Of a DNA stretch of 64,000 nt, positions 53,005 to 62,870 are shown piece by piece (the first letter of the stretch is position 1; each line of letters starts with the position of its first letter). The position numbers and the translations under genes were made by a program. The notes under the pieces were generated by a model, which worked only from the letters and a program-made list of their open reading frames with translations, did no database searches and was not told the DNA's origin. The stretch is from Glutamicibacter protophormiae (lineage in GTDB: Bacteria > Actinomycetota > Actinomycetes > Actinomycetales > Micrococcaceae), in NCBI RefSeq assembly GCF_014647495.1, contig NZ_BMPH01000003.1, forward strand, positions 310,001 through 374,000. The letters run 5' to 3'.

Positions 53005-53619
53005 CTAGGTTACCGGTGAAGTCAGCGCTGCAAGCGCCATATTGGACAGCAGCGGCTTTAATCCCGACTTTTTGGTGCGCGGATTATGCGCCGAATGGGC
53101 GGTGGAGTTCAGCAGGCCGAACACCGCGTGGGCGCGGAACCGCTGGGACTGCACCGAGTCCTTGGGATGCAGCTTGGCCAGCTGCGCTGTCCACAGCGCA
53201 ATATAGGAGTTCTGCAGCTTGCGCACCAGCGCCAGCTCCGCCTTGGGCAGCGACTTCAAGTCCCGGTCCTGCACCTGCAGGATGTCGGGGCGGGAGAGCG
53301 AAAAATCTGTGTGGAAATCCACCAGCCGGGAGAGCACCTCGATTGGCTCGCCGCCGGCCTCGGCCGCCGCCTGTCCTCCCTCGTAGATGTCCTTCGACAT
53401 GTCCACGAGCAGCGCGATGAGCACCGCCTGTTTCCCGGCGAAGTGGCGGTAGACCGCGGGGCCCGAGATGCCGCACGCGGCGCCCAGGTCTTCCAGGGAC
53501 ACCCCGGCGTAGCCGTGCTGGGCGAACAGGCGGGTTGCCTCGCGCAGCAGCGCCTCGCGGCGTTCGGCCTTGGCGCGCTCGCGGTCCGTTGGCTCATGCA
53601 GTGGCTGGTACCTTGCCAC
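53005..53619 (-). CDS. TetR family transcriptional regulator
   Basis: A 204-aa protein. GTG 53619 is chosen since AAGGAG lies 8 nt before it, while the ATG codons just upstream touch that site. The HTH spans residues about 20-65: REALLREATRLFAQHGYAGVSLEDLGAACGISGPAVYRHFAGK. The C-terminal domain is helical. It is divergent from the acyl-CoA dehydrogenase and may repress it, as FadR-like TetR proteins do for fatty acid or branched-chain acid genes. Confidence 0.92.
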   Translation of the reverse strand: MARYQPLHEPTDRERAKAERREALLREATRLFAQHGYAGVSLEDLGAACGISGPAVYRHFAGKQAVLIALLVDMSKDIYEGGQAAAEAGGEPIEVLSRLVDFHTDFSLSRPDILQVQDRDLKSLPKAELALVRKLQNSYIALWTAQLAKLHPKDSVQSQRFRAHAVFGLLNSTAHSAHNPRTKKSGLKPLLSNMALAALTSPVT

Positions 53620-53720
53620 AGGCATCATCTCCTTGCGAATACCGACCCCGACTATGGACAACTGTGACGCCTGCCACTAGTGTCAAAAATGTGGCTGATA
53701 CCAAAAAATATCGGCGATCA

Positions 53721-53736
53721 GTTAACGAATATTAAC
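53721..53736. promoter_or_regulatory. Candidate TetR operator between divergent genes
   Basis: GTTAACGAATATTAAC is an inverted repeat (GTTAA-n6-TTAAC), AT-rich among GC-rich DNA, between the TetR gene and the acyl-CoA dehydrogenase. TetR-type regulators often bind such palindromes next to their own gene. Confidence 0.4.
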
Positions 53737-53853
53737 CATACGCGCCTTGGGTGTGAGCGGCCAAGTAATGCTGACCTCAGGGCGACACGACCCGTCATCC
53801 GGTGCCGGCACACCGCGCAGCCGGATGGGGAACCCCAATGGAGAGAGAGCCCC

Positions 53854-55008
53854 ATGCTTGATCTGGAACTCGATGAGCAATACCAGGACCTGGTCAACCT
53901 CGTTCGTGACTTCGCCCAGCAGGTCGTGGCCCCGCAGAGCGCGGCCAACGACGCCAACAAGTCCTTCCCCTACGACATCGTGAAGCAGATGGGCGAGCTG
54001 GGCCTGTTCGGGTTGCCGATTTCCGAGGAATACGGGGGCTCGGGAGGCGACTACTTCCACCTGGCCCTCGCGCTGGAGGAACTGGGCAAGGTCGACCAGT
54101 CGGTGGCCATCACCCTGGAAGCTGGGGTGTCGCTGGGCGCCATGCCGCTGTACCGCTTCGGCAGTCAGGAGCAGAAACTGACCTGGCTTCCCGAACTGGC
54201 GGCAGGGGAGAAGCTGGCGGGCTTCGGCCTGACCGAGCCCGGTGCCGGGTCCGACGCCTCGGCAGCGCTGACCCGCGCCCGGCTTGATGCGGGCGAATGG
54301 GTCATCGACGGAGGCAAGGAATTCATCACGAACTCCGGCACGGACATCACCTCCCTGGTCACGGTCACCGCGGTGACCGGGCTGGACGAAGCCACCGGGG
54401 GCAAGCAGATCTCGGCCATCATCCTCCCTTCGGGAACCCCGGGGTTCACCGTCGCCCCCGCCTACGACAAGGTCGGTTGGAGGGCCAGTGACACCCATGC
54501 GCTGCACTTCGACGGCGCCCGGGTGCCGCAGGAGAACCTGCTCGGCGAGCAGGGCCGCGGTTATTCCTACTTCCTGGAAATCCTCGACGAGGGGCGCATC
54601 GCCATTGCCGCCCTGGCCACTGGCGCAGCCCAGGGATGCCTTGACGAGGCGGTGGCCTACGCGAAGACCCGCACGACCTTCGGCACCCCGATCGGGAAGA
54701 ACCAGGGGATCTCGTTCATGCTGGCCCGCATGGCCACCCGGGTGCACCTGGCGCGGCTGGCCTACTATGCGGCGGCGGCCAAGATGCTGGCGGGCAAGGA
54801 TTTCAAGGTGGAAGCGGCGCACGCCAAGCTGGTGGGCAGCGAGGCGGCCATGGACAACGCGCGGGACGCCACGCAGATTTTCGGCGGCTACGGTTTCATG
54901 AATGAAACCCTGGTGGCCCGGCACTACCGGGACTCCAAGATCCTGGAAATCGGCGAGGGAACCACCCAGGTGCAGCAGCTGCTGATCGCCCGCAGCCTGG
55001 GGCTGTGA
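53854..55008 (+). CDS. Acyl-CoA dehydrogenase
   Basis: A 384-aa protein from ATG 53854 with GGAGAGAGAG upstream. It has the three-domain fold: N-terminal helices, the FAD-binding GFGLTEPGAGSD region (residues about 123-134), and the C-terminal domain with FGGYGFMNE and the EIGEGTTQVQ motif with the likely catalytic Glu. It oxidises acyl-CoA to enoyl-CoA using FAD and passes electrons to ETF. Substrate length is not clear; the neighbourhood with branched-chain enzymes suggests short or branched chains. Confidence 0.94.
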   Translation: MLDLELDEQYQDLVNLVRDFAQQVVAPQSAANDANKSFPYDIVKQMGELGLFGLPISEEYGGSGGDYFHLALALEELGKVDQSVAITLEAGVSLGAMPLYRFGSQEQKLTWLPELAAGEKLAGFGLTEPGAGSDASAALTRARLDAGEWVIDGGKEFITNSGTDITSLVTVTAVTGLDEATGGKQISAIILPSGTPGFTVAPAYDKVGWRASDTHALHFDGARVPQENLLGEQGRGYSYFLEILDEGRIAIAALATGAAQGCLDEAVAYAKTRTTFGTPIGKNQGISFMLARMATRVHLARLAYYAAAAKMLAGKDFKVEAAHAKLVGSEAAMDNARDATQIFGGYGFMNETLVARHYRDSKILEIGEGTTQVQQLLIARSLGL

Positions 55009-55035
55009 GCACCGTCGCGGACCCGGCGCTGCTCT

Positions 55036-55072
55036 TTGGGACCTCACAGTTAGAGGAACCATAATGGACGGG
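55036..55072 (+). promoter_or_regulatory. dxr promoter, leaderless start
   Basis: TTGGGA (55036-55041) and CATAAT (55060-55065) are 18 nt apart and resemble -35 and -10 boxes. The predicted start of transcription about 7 nt past CATAAT coincides with the GTG codon of dxr at 55072, so the message would be leaderless. Confidence 0.55.
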
Positions 55073-56286
55073 TGAGCACCAAAGATTTTTCTCCCGAGCC
55101 AGGGCGGCCGCGCCGCGTCACGTTGATCGGTTCCACGGGGTCCATCGGCACTCAGGGGCTTGATGTCATCGACAACGCCCCGGAGCAGTTCAGCGTCGCC
55201 GCGCTCAGCGGCGGCTACAACCTGGAGCTGCTGGCGCGCCAGGCGGTGAAGTACCGGCCGGCCGTGGTGGGCAGCGCCGTGGAATCCACCCAGGCGCTCG
55301 CCGACGCGATCGCCGCGGCCGCGCAGGAGGCGTCGGTGCGCGGTTATGCGCCCGAGCTGTTCGCCGGCCCGCGGGCCGCCACCGAGGTCGCCGCGTTCGC
55401 GGAGGCCGACGTGGTGCTCAACGGGATCACCGGCGCCATCGGCTTGGAGCCGACCGTCGCCGCGCTGAAGGCGGGACACCTGCTGGCGCTGGCCAACAAG
55501 GAATCGCTGATCATCGGCGGCCAGGTGGTCAAGCAGTTCGCCGCCCCCGGACAGATCGCCCCGGTCGATTCCGAGCACTCGGCACTGGCCCAGGCGCTGC
55601 GCTCGGGCACCGCGGAGGAAGTGGCCAAGCTCATCGTCACCGCTTCCGGCGGACCGTTCTTCGGCTACAGCTACGAAAAGCTGCGCGACGTCACCCCGCA
55701 GCAGGCCATGGCCCACCCGACCTGGGACATGGGCCGCATGGTGACCACCAATTCCGCGACCATGGTCAACAAGGCGCTGGAAGTCGTCGAGGCGCATCTG
55801 CTCTTCGACGTGCCGCTGGACCGGATCGAGCCGGTGGTGCACCGCCAGTCGATCGTCCATTCCATGGTCGAGTTCATTGACGGGTCGGTCATCGCCCAGG
55901 CCTCGCCCCCGGACATGCGCCTGCCCATTGCGCTGGGCATCAACTGGCCGCATCGCGTGGCCGGCGCCGCCGCGTCCTGCGACTTCTCCACCGCCGCCAG
56001 CTGGACCTTCGACCCGCTGGACGAATCGGTGTTCACCGCGGTGAAGATCGCCAAGCAGGCCGCCGCGGCCTCCGGAACCCACATGGCCGTGTACAACGCG
56101 GCGAACGAGGTGGCGGTGGACGCATTCCACGACGGAAAGATCCGCTTCACCGACATCGTGGAGACCATCGAGCGCGCGCTGGACGACTACACCCCGGTCA
56201 ACGCGGAGCCCAGCGTGGAAGTGGTGCTTGAAACCGACAAGTGGGCCCGCGCCCACGCATCCAGGATCCTGGGGGTCAGCGCATGA
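55072..56286 (+). CDS. dxr: 1-deoxy-D-xylulose 5-phosphate reductoisomerase
   Basis: A 404-aa protein from GTG 55072. Diagnostic blocks are the NADPH site [17 protein letters not shown] (about 15-30), NKESLIIGG, the metal ligands in [17 protein letters not shown] and the Trp-containing HPTWDMG flap. It makes 2-C-methyl-D-erythritol 4-phosphate, first committed step of the MEP isoprenoid pathway. It shares the operon with rip1 and is near ispG, the same order as in Mycobacterium. Confidence 0.97.
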   Translation: MSTKDFSPEPGRPRRVTLIGSTGSIGTQGLDVIDNAPEQFSVAALSGGYNLELLARQAVKYRPAVVGSAVESTQALADAIAAAAQEASVRGYAPELFAGPRAATEVAAFAEADVVLNGITGAIGLEPTVAALKAGHLLALANKESLIIGGQVVKQFAAPGQIAPVDSEHSALAQALRSGTAEEVAKLIVTASGGPFFGYSYEKLRDVTPQQAMAHPTWDMGRMVTTNSATMVNKALEVVEAHLLFDVPLDRIEPVVHRQSIVHSMVEFIDGSVIAQASPPDMRLPIALGINWPHRVAGAAASCDFSTAASWTFDPLDESVFTAVKIAKQAAAASGTHMAVYNAANEVAVDAFHDGKIRFTDIVETIERALDDYTPVNAEPSVEVVLETDKWARAHASRILGVSA

Positions 56287-57638
56287 GCGCAGTGCTGTTC
56301 ATCCTCGGAGTGCTCTTCATGGTGCTGGCCATCGGAGCCTCCATCGCGTTGCACGAGGTCGGGCACCTGGTGCCGGCCAAGCTCTTCGGTCTGCGTGTGC
56401 CGCAGTACATGATCGGTTTCGGCAAGACCCTGTTCTCCTTCAAGCGCGGGGAAACCCAGTACGGCATCAAGATGCTGCCGCTGGGCGGCTACATCTCGAT
56501 GGTCGGCATGTACCCGCCGCGCCCGGCCGCGGAGGGGGGACCGGGGGCGCCGCGGAAGAAGCCGAACCTGTTCCAGCGGGTGTTCGGCCAGATGGTGGAC
56601 GACGCGCGCTCGCAGGCCAATGAGAACGTCAGGCCCGAGGACGAAGGGCGGATGTTCTACCAGCTGCCCACCTACAAACGCATCATCATCATGCTCGGCG
56701 GTCCGTTCATGAACCTGATCCTGGGCTTCGTGCTGATCGGCATCGTGCTCACCAGCTTCGGCGTCGCCACCACCACGACCACGGTTTCCGAGGTCTACAA
56801 GTGCATCGCCACGGCCGAGAACGCCGACCAGACCGAATGCTCGGCCTCGGACCCGGCCGCTCCCGCCTACGAAGCCGGACTGCTGCCCGGCGACACCATC
56901 ACCTCGGTGAACGGCATGGCCGTGGCACAGGGGGAGTGGAACAAGCTCACCGACGTCATCCGCGAGAATCCGGGCCAGCCGGTGTCGCTTCAGTACACCC
57001 GCGACGGCGCCAGCCACAGCACCACCATGACCCCGTACCTGACCGACCGGCCGGTCACGGACGCGAACGGCTACCCGGTGAAGGGAGCCGACGGCGAGTA
57101 CGAAATGGCGAAGGTCGGTTTCGTGGGCATGAGCTCCACCGTGGAGAACCTGCCCCAGCCGATCAGCGAGGTGCCCGGCGTGGTCGGCACCCAGCTGGCC
57201 AACATCGGCACCGTGATCCTGCATCTGCCCGAACGCATGGCCGATGTCGCACGGGCAGCCTTCGGCAACGAGGAACGCGACCCGAACGGCCCGGTGTCCA
57301 TTGTCGGCGTGGGCCGGATCGCCGGCGAAATCAGTGCGGAGGACTCGATCTCCGTGGGCGACAAGTTCGCGACCCTGCTCTCGCTGGCCGGCGGACTGAA
57401 CCTTGCATTGTTCGCCTTCAACCTGATCCCGCTGCTGCCGCTGGACGGCGGCCACGTGGTCGGCGCCCTCTACGATGGATTGAAGCGCACGGTCGCCAGG
57501 ATCTTCAGTCTCAAGAACGTGAAGCCGGTGGACACCATCAAGATGCTTCCGCTGACCTATGTGGTGGTCGTGGCCATGCTGGCGATGGGCGGCCTCTTAA
57601 TATACGCGGACATCTTCAAGCCGATTCAGTTGTTCTGA
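56283..57638 (+). CDS. Site-2 type intramembrane metalloprotease (Rip1/RseP-like)
   Basis: A 451-aa protein; ATG 56283 overlaps the dxr stop. The zinc site HEVGH is at H24, E25, H28 in the first TM helix and the second catalytic Asp sits in LPLDGGH near residue 400. A PDZ domain lies between (about 180-290, [15 protein letters not shown]). Three or four TM helices are present. It cleaves membrane anti-sigma factors or other type 2 membrane proteins within the bilayer; Rip1 of M. tuberculosis is its homologue. Confidence 0.94.
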   Translation: MSAVLFILGVLFMVLAIGASIALHEVGHLVPAKLFGLRVPQYMIGFGKTLFSFKRGETQYGIKMLPLGGYISMVGMYPPRPAAEGGPGAPRKKPNLFQRVFGQMVDDARSQANENVRPEDEGRMFYQLPTYKRIIIMLGGPFMNLILGFVLIGIVLTSFGVATTTTTVSEVYKCIATAENADQTECSASDPAAPAYEAGLLPGDTITSVNGMAVAQGEWNKLTDVIRENPGQPVSLQYTRDGASHSTTMTPYLTDRPVTDANGYPVKGADGEYEMAKVGFVGMSSTVENLPQPISEVPGVVGTQLANIGTVILHLPERMADVARAAFGNEERDPNGPVSIVGVGRIAGEISAEDSISVGDKFATLLSLAGGLNLALFAFNLIPLLPLDGGHVVGALYDGLKRTVARIFSLKNVKPVDTIKMLPLTYVVVVAMLAMGGLLIYADIFKPIQLF

Positions 57639-57661
57639 GCCCGAGCATTTAAGCTGAACCC

Positions 57662-57961
57662 ATGACTGTTTTTGCTGTTGAGTACGTATACGCCGAGAAC
57701 TCCGCGCAGCTGCGCGACGAGCACCGCCCGGCGCACCGCGAGTTCCTCGGGGGATTTGTCGGCCAGGGGCCGGTGCAGCTGCTGGCTTCCGGTCCGACCC
57801 CGGTCAATGACGGCGCCCTGCTGATCCTGGCCGCGGAATCCGAAACGGCGCTCGTGGAGGTGCTGGACCAGGACCCATTCAGCACCACCGGTGCCCTGGA
57901 GCAGCGAATCATCACCGAATGGAACCCGGTGACCGGCCTGCTCAAGGACTTCGCCTCGTAG
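57662..57961 (+). CDS. YCII-related protein
   Basis: A 99-aa protein with FAVEYVYAENSAQLRDEHRPAHREFLGGFV at the start and a GPTPVNDGALLILAAES strand in the middle, the YCII fold (His/Asp pair in the core). Members are small dimeric enzymes of uncertain chemistry. The ATG lies near a CATAAT-free but AAGCTG-rich spacer, so expression may be leaderless or from the upstream operon. It lies between rip1 and arfB, same strand. Confidence 0.8.
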   Translation: MTVFAVEYVYAENSAQLRDEHRPAHREFLGGFVGQGPVQLLASGPTPVNDGALLILAAESETALVEVLDQDPFSTTGALEQRIITEWNPVTGLLKDFAS

Positions 57962-57981
57962 GCTTCCGCCTCTCTGCGTCC

Positions 57982-58024
57982 AGCCGGCGCCCGCACCCCG
58001 CAGCTCGGGGAGCGGGCGCCGGCT
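57982..58024 (+). terminator. GC-rich hairpin after YCII gene
   Basis: AGCCGGCGCCCGC (57982-57994) pairs with GCGGGCGCCGGCT (58012-58024) around an inner CCCCG...CGGGG pairing. A short TGCTTCTCC follows. It probably ends the YCII transcript before arfB. Confidence 0.7.
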
Positions 58025-58053
58025 TGCTTCTCCTGCCGTGGGAAACTGGGAGC

Positions 58054-58476
58054 ATGGACCTGCACATTTCCCGTTCGCTGGTGATCCCTGCCTCCGAGCT
58101 GTCCTGGAATTTCACCCGTTCCTCGGGACCGGGTGGCCAGCACGTGAACACCTCGGACAGCCGGGTGCAATTGTCGTGGTCCATCGCGGGATCAAAGGCG
58201 CTCTCGCCGTGGCAGCGCCAGCGGCTTCTGGACAAGCTGTCTTCCCGGCTGGCCGGCGGGCTGCTCGTGGTCACCTCGGCCCAGGAGCGCTCGCAGTGGC
58301 GCAACCGGCAGGATGCCCAGCAGAAGCTGGCGCAGCTGGTCGCCGCCGCGCTGCGCCCCGATCCGCCGCAGCGCCGGGCCACCCAACCCACTCGGGGCTC
58401 GCAGCGCCGGCGGCTGGCCTCCAAGGCGAATCGTTCCGCGACCAAGCAGCTGCGCCGCCGCCCTCCGGTGGACTAG
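58054..58476 (+). CDS. arfB: ArfB-like alternative peptidyl-tRNA hydrolase
   Basis: A 140-aa protein from ATG 58054. The release-factor domain has the GGQ motif at residues 27-29 (SSGPGGQHVNT), and the C-terminal part is a basic Arg/Lys/Gln-rich tail (SNRSATKQLRRRPP-like) that enters the mRNA channel of stalled ribosomes in ArfB. It frees nascent chains from ribosomes without a stop codon. Size and tail agree with ArfB rather than full RF1/RF2. Confidence 0.9.
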   Translation: MDLHISRSLVIPASELSWNFTRSSGPGGQHVNTSDSRVQLSWSIAGSKALSPWQRQRLLDKLSSRLAGGLLVVTSAQERSQWRNRQDAQQKLAQLVAAALRPDPPQRRATQPTRGSQRRRLASKANRSATKQLRRRPPVD

Positions 58477-58605
58477 ACAACGCCATCTGCCGCACGCGGT
58501 GAGTCAGATCACCGGAAATCGGGGAATGGATCCGGGACGACTGGCGGTTGAATCTAGATGAAGCGTCAGCTTTTCTAATTTTCCATTGTTCTAGGAGTAT
58601 TGCCC

Positions 58606-59160
58606 ATGGCAACCAAAGTCCTCACTCTCGTAGGTTCCCTGCGCAGCGGTTCGACCAACCAGCAGCTGGCCGAGGCCACCGTCGTCAACGCGCCGGAAGG
58701 CGTTGAGGTCGAACTGTTCTCCGGCCTGGAGAACATTCCCTTCTACAACGAGGACAACGACGTTGCAGGCAGCGTTCCTGCCGCGGCACAGGCGCTGCGC
58801 GATGCAGCCACCGCAGCCGACGCGCTGATGCTGGTCACCCCCGAATACAACGGCACCATGCCGGCCGTGCTGAAGAACGCCATCGACTGGCTGTCGCGTC
58901 CGTTCGGCACCGGCGCCGTCAAGGACATGCCATCGGTGGTCGTGGGCACCGCCTTCGGCCAGTACGGCGGTGTGTGGGCGCAGGACGAGGCCCGCAAGGC
59001 CCTGGGCATCGCCGGCGCCAAGGTCCTGGACGACGTCAAGATGGCCATCCCGAACTCGGTGGTCCGCTTCGCCGAGCTGGACCCGAAGGATGACGCCGAG
59101 GTTGTCGAGCAGGTTGCCGGCGTGCTGAACAGCATCAAGGCTGTCGCAGAAGCCAACTAG
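58606..59160 (+). CDS. NADPH-dependent FMN reductase family protein
   Basis: A 184-aa protein from ATG 58606 with TAGGAGT upstream. The flavodoxin-like start LTLVGSLRSGSTNQQLAEAT (phosphate-binding loop) and TPEYNGTMPAVLKNAIDWLSRP are diagnostic of the YieF/SsuE-type NAD(P)H:quinone or FMN reductases. It may reduce quinones or chromate in defence against oxidative stress. A terminator follows. Confidence 0.92.
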   Translation: MATKVLTLVGSLRSGSTNQQLAEATVVNAPEGVEVELFSGLENIPFYNEDNDVAGSVPAAAQALRDAATAADALMLVTPEYNGTMPAVLKNAIDWLSRPFGTGAVKDMPSVVVGTAFGQYGGVWAQDEARKALGIAGAKVLDDVKMAIPNSVVRFAELDPKDDAEVVEQVAGVLNSIKAVAEAN

Positions 59161-59199
59161 GTTTCCCTCCGCCGCGGCACCTGGCGCGGCAAAGGGCGG

Positions 59200-59225
59200 A
59201 AAGGCCACGGTTCTCCGTGGCCTTT
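59200..59225 (+). terminator. Terminator after FMN reductase
   Basis: AAAGGCCACGG (59200-59210) and CCGTGGCCTTT (59215-59225) form an 11-bp stem with a TTCT loop. The T-run is only three long. Confidence 0.82.
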
Positions 59226-59306
59226 CTCGCATAGATCACCGCTTTGAACGAGTCGGTGACATACTTGGATAGAGAGTATTACCCACAATCCATTCGGAGG
59301 CATCCA

Positions 59307-60473
59307 TTGACTTCGGTCAGCCTAGGCATGCCGGCAGCCCCACCGCCGGTTCTCGCTCCACGTCGTAAGACCCGCCAGATTCAAGTCGGGTCGGTTGGCG
59401 TGGGGTCTGACTCGCCGATTTCGGTTCAGTCGATGACCACCACCAAGACCCACGACATCAACGCCACCCTGCAGCAGATCGCCGAACTGACCGCTTCCGG
59501 CTGCGACATCGTGCGTGTCGCCTGCCCGACGGACAAGGATGCCGAGGCGCTGAAGATCGTTGCGATGAAGTCGCAGATCCCGGTGATCGCCGATATCCAC
59601 TTCCAGCCGAAGTACGTCTACGCGGCCATTGAAGCCGGCTGCGGCGCCGTGCGCGTGAACCCGGGCAATATCCGCCAGTTCGACGACCAGGTCAAGGAAA
59701 TCGCCCAGGCCGCCAAGGACCACGGCACCTCGATCCGCATCGGCGTCAACGCCGGTTCATTGGATCGCCGCCTGCTGGCCAAGTACGGCAAGGCAACCCC
59801 CGAAGCGCTGGTTGAATCCGCCATCTGGGAAGCTTCGCTGTTCGAGGAGCATGGATTCCACGACTTCAAGATCTCGGTCAAGCACAACGACCCGGTGATC
59901 ATGGTCCGCGCCTACGAGCTGCTGGCAGAAAGCGGCGACTGGCCCCTGCACCTGGGTGTCACCGAGGCAGGCCCCGCCTTCCAGGGAACCATCAAGTCCG
60001 CGACGGCCTTCGGCGCGCTGCTGTCCAAGGGCATCGGCGACACCATCCGCGTTTCGCTCTCGGCCCCGCCGGTCGAGGAAGTCAAGGTCGGCAACCAGAT
60101 CCTCGAATCGCTGAACCTGCGCCCGCGCAAGCTGGAAATCGTTTCCTGCCCGTCGTGCGGCCGTGCACAGGTCGATGTCTACACGCTGGCCGACGAGGTC
60201 ACCGCCGGCCTTGAAGGCATGACTGTTCCGTTGCGCGTCGCCGTGATGGGCTGCGTCGTCAATGGCCCGGGCGAAGCCCGCGACGCTGACCTTGGCGTAG
60301 CCTCCGGCAACGGCAAGGGCCAGATCTTCGTCAAGGGCGAGGTCATCAAGACCGTGCCCGAGGACCAGATCGTGGAAACCCTGATTGCAGAAGCCAACCG
60401 CTTGGCTGAGGAAATGGACTTGGGCGATGACGAGAATCCTGCCGCGGGTTCTCCAGTGGTCTCCGTCAGCTAA
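59307..60473 (+). CDS. ispG: 4-hydroxy-3-methylbut-2-enyl diphosphate synthase (flavodoxin/ferredoxin)
   Basis: A 388-aa protein. TTG 59307 with CGGAGG 6 nt upstream gives the normal length (the frame reaches to 59244 with no better site). The N-terminal TIM-barrel has [12 protein letters not shown], and the C-terminal [4Fe-4S] domain has C281-x2-C284 in SCPSCGR and C316 and E323 in [11 protein letters not shown], the four cluster ligands of IspG. It makes HMBPP in the MEP pathway, later than Dxr. It is followed by a GNAT gene. Confidence 0.96.
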   Translation: MTSVSLGMPAAPPPVLAPRRKTRQIQVGSVGVGSDSPISVQSMTTTKTHDINATLQQIAELTASGCDIVRVACPTDKDAEALKIVAMKSQIPVIADIHFQPKYVYAAIEAGCGAVRVNPGNIRQFDDQVKEIAQAAKDHGTSIRIGVNAGSLDRRLLAKYGKATPEALVESAIWEASLFEEHGFHDFKISVKHNDPVIMVRAYELLAESGDWPLHLGVTEAGPAFQGTIKSATAFGALLSKGIGDTIRVSLSAPPVEEVKVGNQILESLNLRPRKLEIVSCPSCGRAQVDVYTLADEVTAGLEGMTVPLRVAVMGCVVNGPGEARDADLGVASGNGKGQIFVKGEVIKTVPEDQIVETLIAEANRLAEEMDLGDDENPAAGSPVVSVS

Positions 60474-61323
60474 AACTGGCCGACGGGTAGACGAGGGACA
60501 ACCGCGCATCTTGGGCCGCAGGGACACTGCGGCCCTCATCGAGCTGCTCGACCGCGACCCCGTCGCCAACATCTTCACCAGGTCCCAGGTGGACCTGCAC
60601 CGTTCGGCCGTGCCGGACGGGTTCGCCCACGTGCTGGGAGTCGACGGTGAAGAAGGCCTGCTGTCCGCATGCTGGGTGGGTGCCAACATGGCGCCCACCG
60701 CCATGCCGGACGAGCACGCCCACGAATACGCATTGATGGCTCTGGCAACACGCCAGCGCTTCGCCTCCATCTTCGGCCCGGCATCCACCGTCCTTGCCAT
60801 GCACGAGGTGCTGCTCGACGGCCCGCAGTCGATATTCGACGTGCGCCGCAACCAGCCGCTGATGGAGATCCGCACCAGCCCCGAAGGCATCGCGCGCCGC
60901 AGGCTGCGGGTCGCCCACCCCTCCGATTTCGACAAGGTCCTGCCGGCCAGTGCAGCCATGTTCGAAGAGGAGCTCGGTTACTCGCCGCTGGAAAACGGCG
61001 GCAGCTTCTACCGGGGGCGCGTCCGCCAGCTCATCCGACAGGGCCATACCGTGATCGACACGGACGAGATGGGGAACGTCGTTTTCAAGGCGGACCTTGG
61101 GACCGTCACCGAACAGGTAGCCCAGATCCAGGGCGTCTGGATCAACCCGATGTACCGGGGCCACTCGCTGGCCGCGGGTTATATGGCCTCGACCGTCGAC
61201 TACGCCCTCCAGCAAGCGCCGATTGCCAGCCTGTACGTGAACGACTTCAACGAGGCCGCCGTGCGCACCTACCTGAGGGTCGGTTTCACTCAGGTAGGAA
61301 CCTTCGCGACGGTCCTGTTCTAG
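60427..61323 (+). CDS. DUF4081-GNAT acetyltransferase
   Basis: The C-terminal part from about residue 140 of this chain is [23 protein letters not shown] (acetyl-CoA loop) and [18 protein letters not shown]. The N-terminal part ([19 protein letters not shown]) is of the DUF4081 type. The start is uncertain: ATG 60427 overlaps the ispG end by 47 nt, while TTG 60511 lacks a close ribosome site but would give a shorter N-terminus without the RIL strand. It lies beside ispG, as Rv2867c lies beside ispG in M. tuberculosis, suggesting a conserved role. Confidence 0.75.
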   Translation: MTRILPRVLQWSPSAKTGRRVDEGQPRILGRRDTAALIELLDRDPVANIFTRSQVDLHRSAVPDGFAHVLGVDGEEGLLSACWVGANMAPTAMPDEHAHEYALMALATRQRFASIFGPASTVLAMHEVLLDGPQSIFDVRRNQPLMEIRTSPEGIARRRLRVAHPSDFDKVLPASAAMFEEELGYSPLENGGSFYRGRVRQLIRQGHTVIDTDEMGNVVFKADLGTVTEQVAQIQGVWINPMYRGHSLAAGYMASTVDYALQQAPIASLYVNDFNEAAVRTYLRVGFTQVGTFATVLF

Positions 61324-61419
61324 GCAGAACCGGGCACGGTGCCGGTGCCAGAGATCCCGCACTTGCCTTGGCCCATCCCATAGACTCGATAGCAGTCTCT
61401 GCAAACGACGGGAAGTGAC

Positions 61420-62106
61420 GTGCTGGCGAATCGACCACAATTTCTGCGGACGGCCGGCTTGGCCGTCGCCGCGCTCATGATGTCTTCGTGCAGCGCACCG
61501 GCACCGTCAGATACCAATGATTCCCTGGGGCCCGCCATTGAGCGCAATGCCCAGCAGCTGGAAGAAGCGCTGAACCAGTTCGCCGGCGACCAGCCGGGAG
61601 CCACCGTCATCACCGACGCCCAATTGCGCTCGATGATTCCCAAAGCGCAGCAATGGCTTGAAGACGTCGAAGTGAACCCCAGCAAATGCGGAATCACCTT
61701 CGCCGCGCCGATCGCCGAGCAGCTGCAGAACTCCGTGATGGGCGCAGTTGAAGTGGGGGACCGGCTGATTACCGTCGCGGTGTATCAGGATTCCGAAACC
61801 CTGAAATCCCAATGGGATGCGCAGGCGGCCGCCAGCGCCGACTGCTCGCGCTACTCGGTCAAGGTCGATGGCGAATCCCGTGCCTTCCATCTGGCCAAGC
61901 AGCCGGTCCAAAGCACCGCGAAACTCACCGAAGCGTACGTGGTCACCGGCAGCGACGGCAAGAAGACCTCCCAGCAACTGGTGGTCCGCGCCGCCACCGC
62001 GAATATCCTGTTGGGCATCCAGCAGGACACCAGCGGCGCCGCCACGCCTGAACACCTTGCAGCCGCCTCTGAAACGGTAGACACCCTCATCGACCAACTC
62101 GACTGA
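61420..62106 (+). CDS. Small lipoprotein (tandem family member 1)
   Basis: A 228-aa protein from GTG 61420. A lipoprotein signal ends at MMSSCSAPAPS (Cys about 26). The rest is a single soluble domain with an EVNPSKCGITF segment (Cys) and a second Cys near ASADCSRYSVKV, which could form a disulphide. This matches the pattern of the next gene (ITPEECAKQM, then SGCEKVSV), so both are one paralogous family of extracytoplasmic lipoproteins. Function unknown. Confidence 0.75.
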   Translation: MLANRPQFLRTAGLAVAALMMSSCSAPAPSDTNDSLGPAIERNAQQLEEALNQFAGDQPGATVITDAQLRSMIPKAQQWLEDVEVNPSKCGITFAAPIAEQLQNSVMGAVEVGDRLITVAVYQDSETLKSQWDAQAAASADCSRYSVKVDGESRAFHLAKQPVQSTAKLTEAYVVTGSDGKKTSQQLVVRAATANILLGIQQDTSGAATPEHLAAASETVDTLIDQLD

Positions 62107-62156
62107 TACAACGCTGAAACTCGTCCCCTGCACCGCTACACAAAGGAAAATACTTC

Positions 62157-62870
62157 ATGTCACAACGGTTCCTCTGGTTCCTCCCCCTGGCCGCGGCGCT
62201 TGCCTTGACCGGCTGTTCATCCGCCGGCGAGCCGCAGCCGGAACCCGAGCAGAGCCAAACCCAGCAGCAGGGCGGGAATCTGGATGCAGGACAGGTCGAA
62301 ACGGTGGTCAGGAACCTGTTGGGGGATGATCCCTCGCTGACCGTTGTCGGTAACGAAACGATGCAGCAGCAGCTCCAGATGGCCAAGGGCGTGGGCTCGG
62401 CCTCCGGAATCACCCCGGAAGAATGCGCCAAGCAGATGGAGCAGTACACCGTTACCGACCTGACCGCTTCCGTTTCCGCGAGTGGAAGCATCCCGGATGA
62501 AAGCCTCGGCAAAGTTGTCGAGGTGTACTCCATCACGGACGAAGCGACCCGCAAGAAAATTTCCGATGCGCTCACGCTGGATGACATTTCCGGATGCGAG
62601 AAAGTGTCCGTGGAGCAGAGCGGTGAAAAGGTCAGCACCAAGCGTCAGATCCTGCCGCTGAAGGTGGAAGCCGACCAGGCTCTGACGATGTCCACCCAGA
62701 TCGATGTCGGTGCCGGGCAAAAGCTGAGCTCGGTCGCAGTGCAGGCTCTGAAGGGCAACAATTTCGTCATTGTCACCTTCCATACCGGGTTGGCCGAACC
62801 AGCAACAATGGCCGCAGAAGCCGTCGAATTGACTAACAAGGCCTTCGCTGAGATGGAAGGGGCTAACTAA
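62157..62870 (+). CDS. Small lipoprotein (tandem family member 2)
   Basis: A 237-aa protein with AAAGGAAAATACTTC before the ATG. A lipoprotein signal ends at LALTGCSSAGE (Cys about 20). A Gln/Pro-rich linker is followed by the same domain as in the upstream gene, with ITPEECAKQMEQYTV and ISGCEKVSV giving a Cys pair. It ends with TAA directly before a broken paralogue. The lipoproteins lie downstream of ispG–GNAT and could sense or bind cell-envelope ligands, which is only inference. Confidence 0.75.
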   Translation: MSQRFLWFLPLAAALALTGCSSAGEPQPEPEQSQTQQQGGNLDAGQVETVVRNLLGDDPSLTVVGNETMQQQLQMAKGVGSASGITPEECAKQMEQYTVTDLTASVSASGSIPDESLGKVVEVYSITDEATRKKISDALTLDDISGCEKVSVEQSGEKVSTKRQILPLKVEADQALTMSTQIDVGAGQKLSSVAVQALKGNNFVIVTFHTGLAEPATMAAEAVELTNKAFAEMEGAN

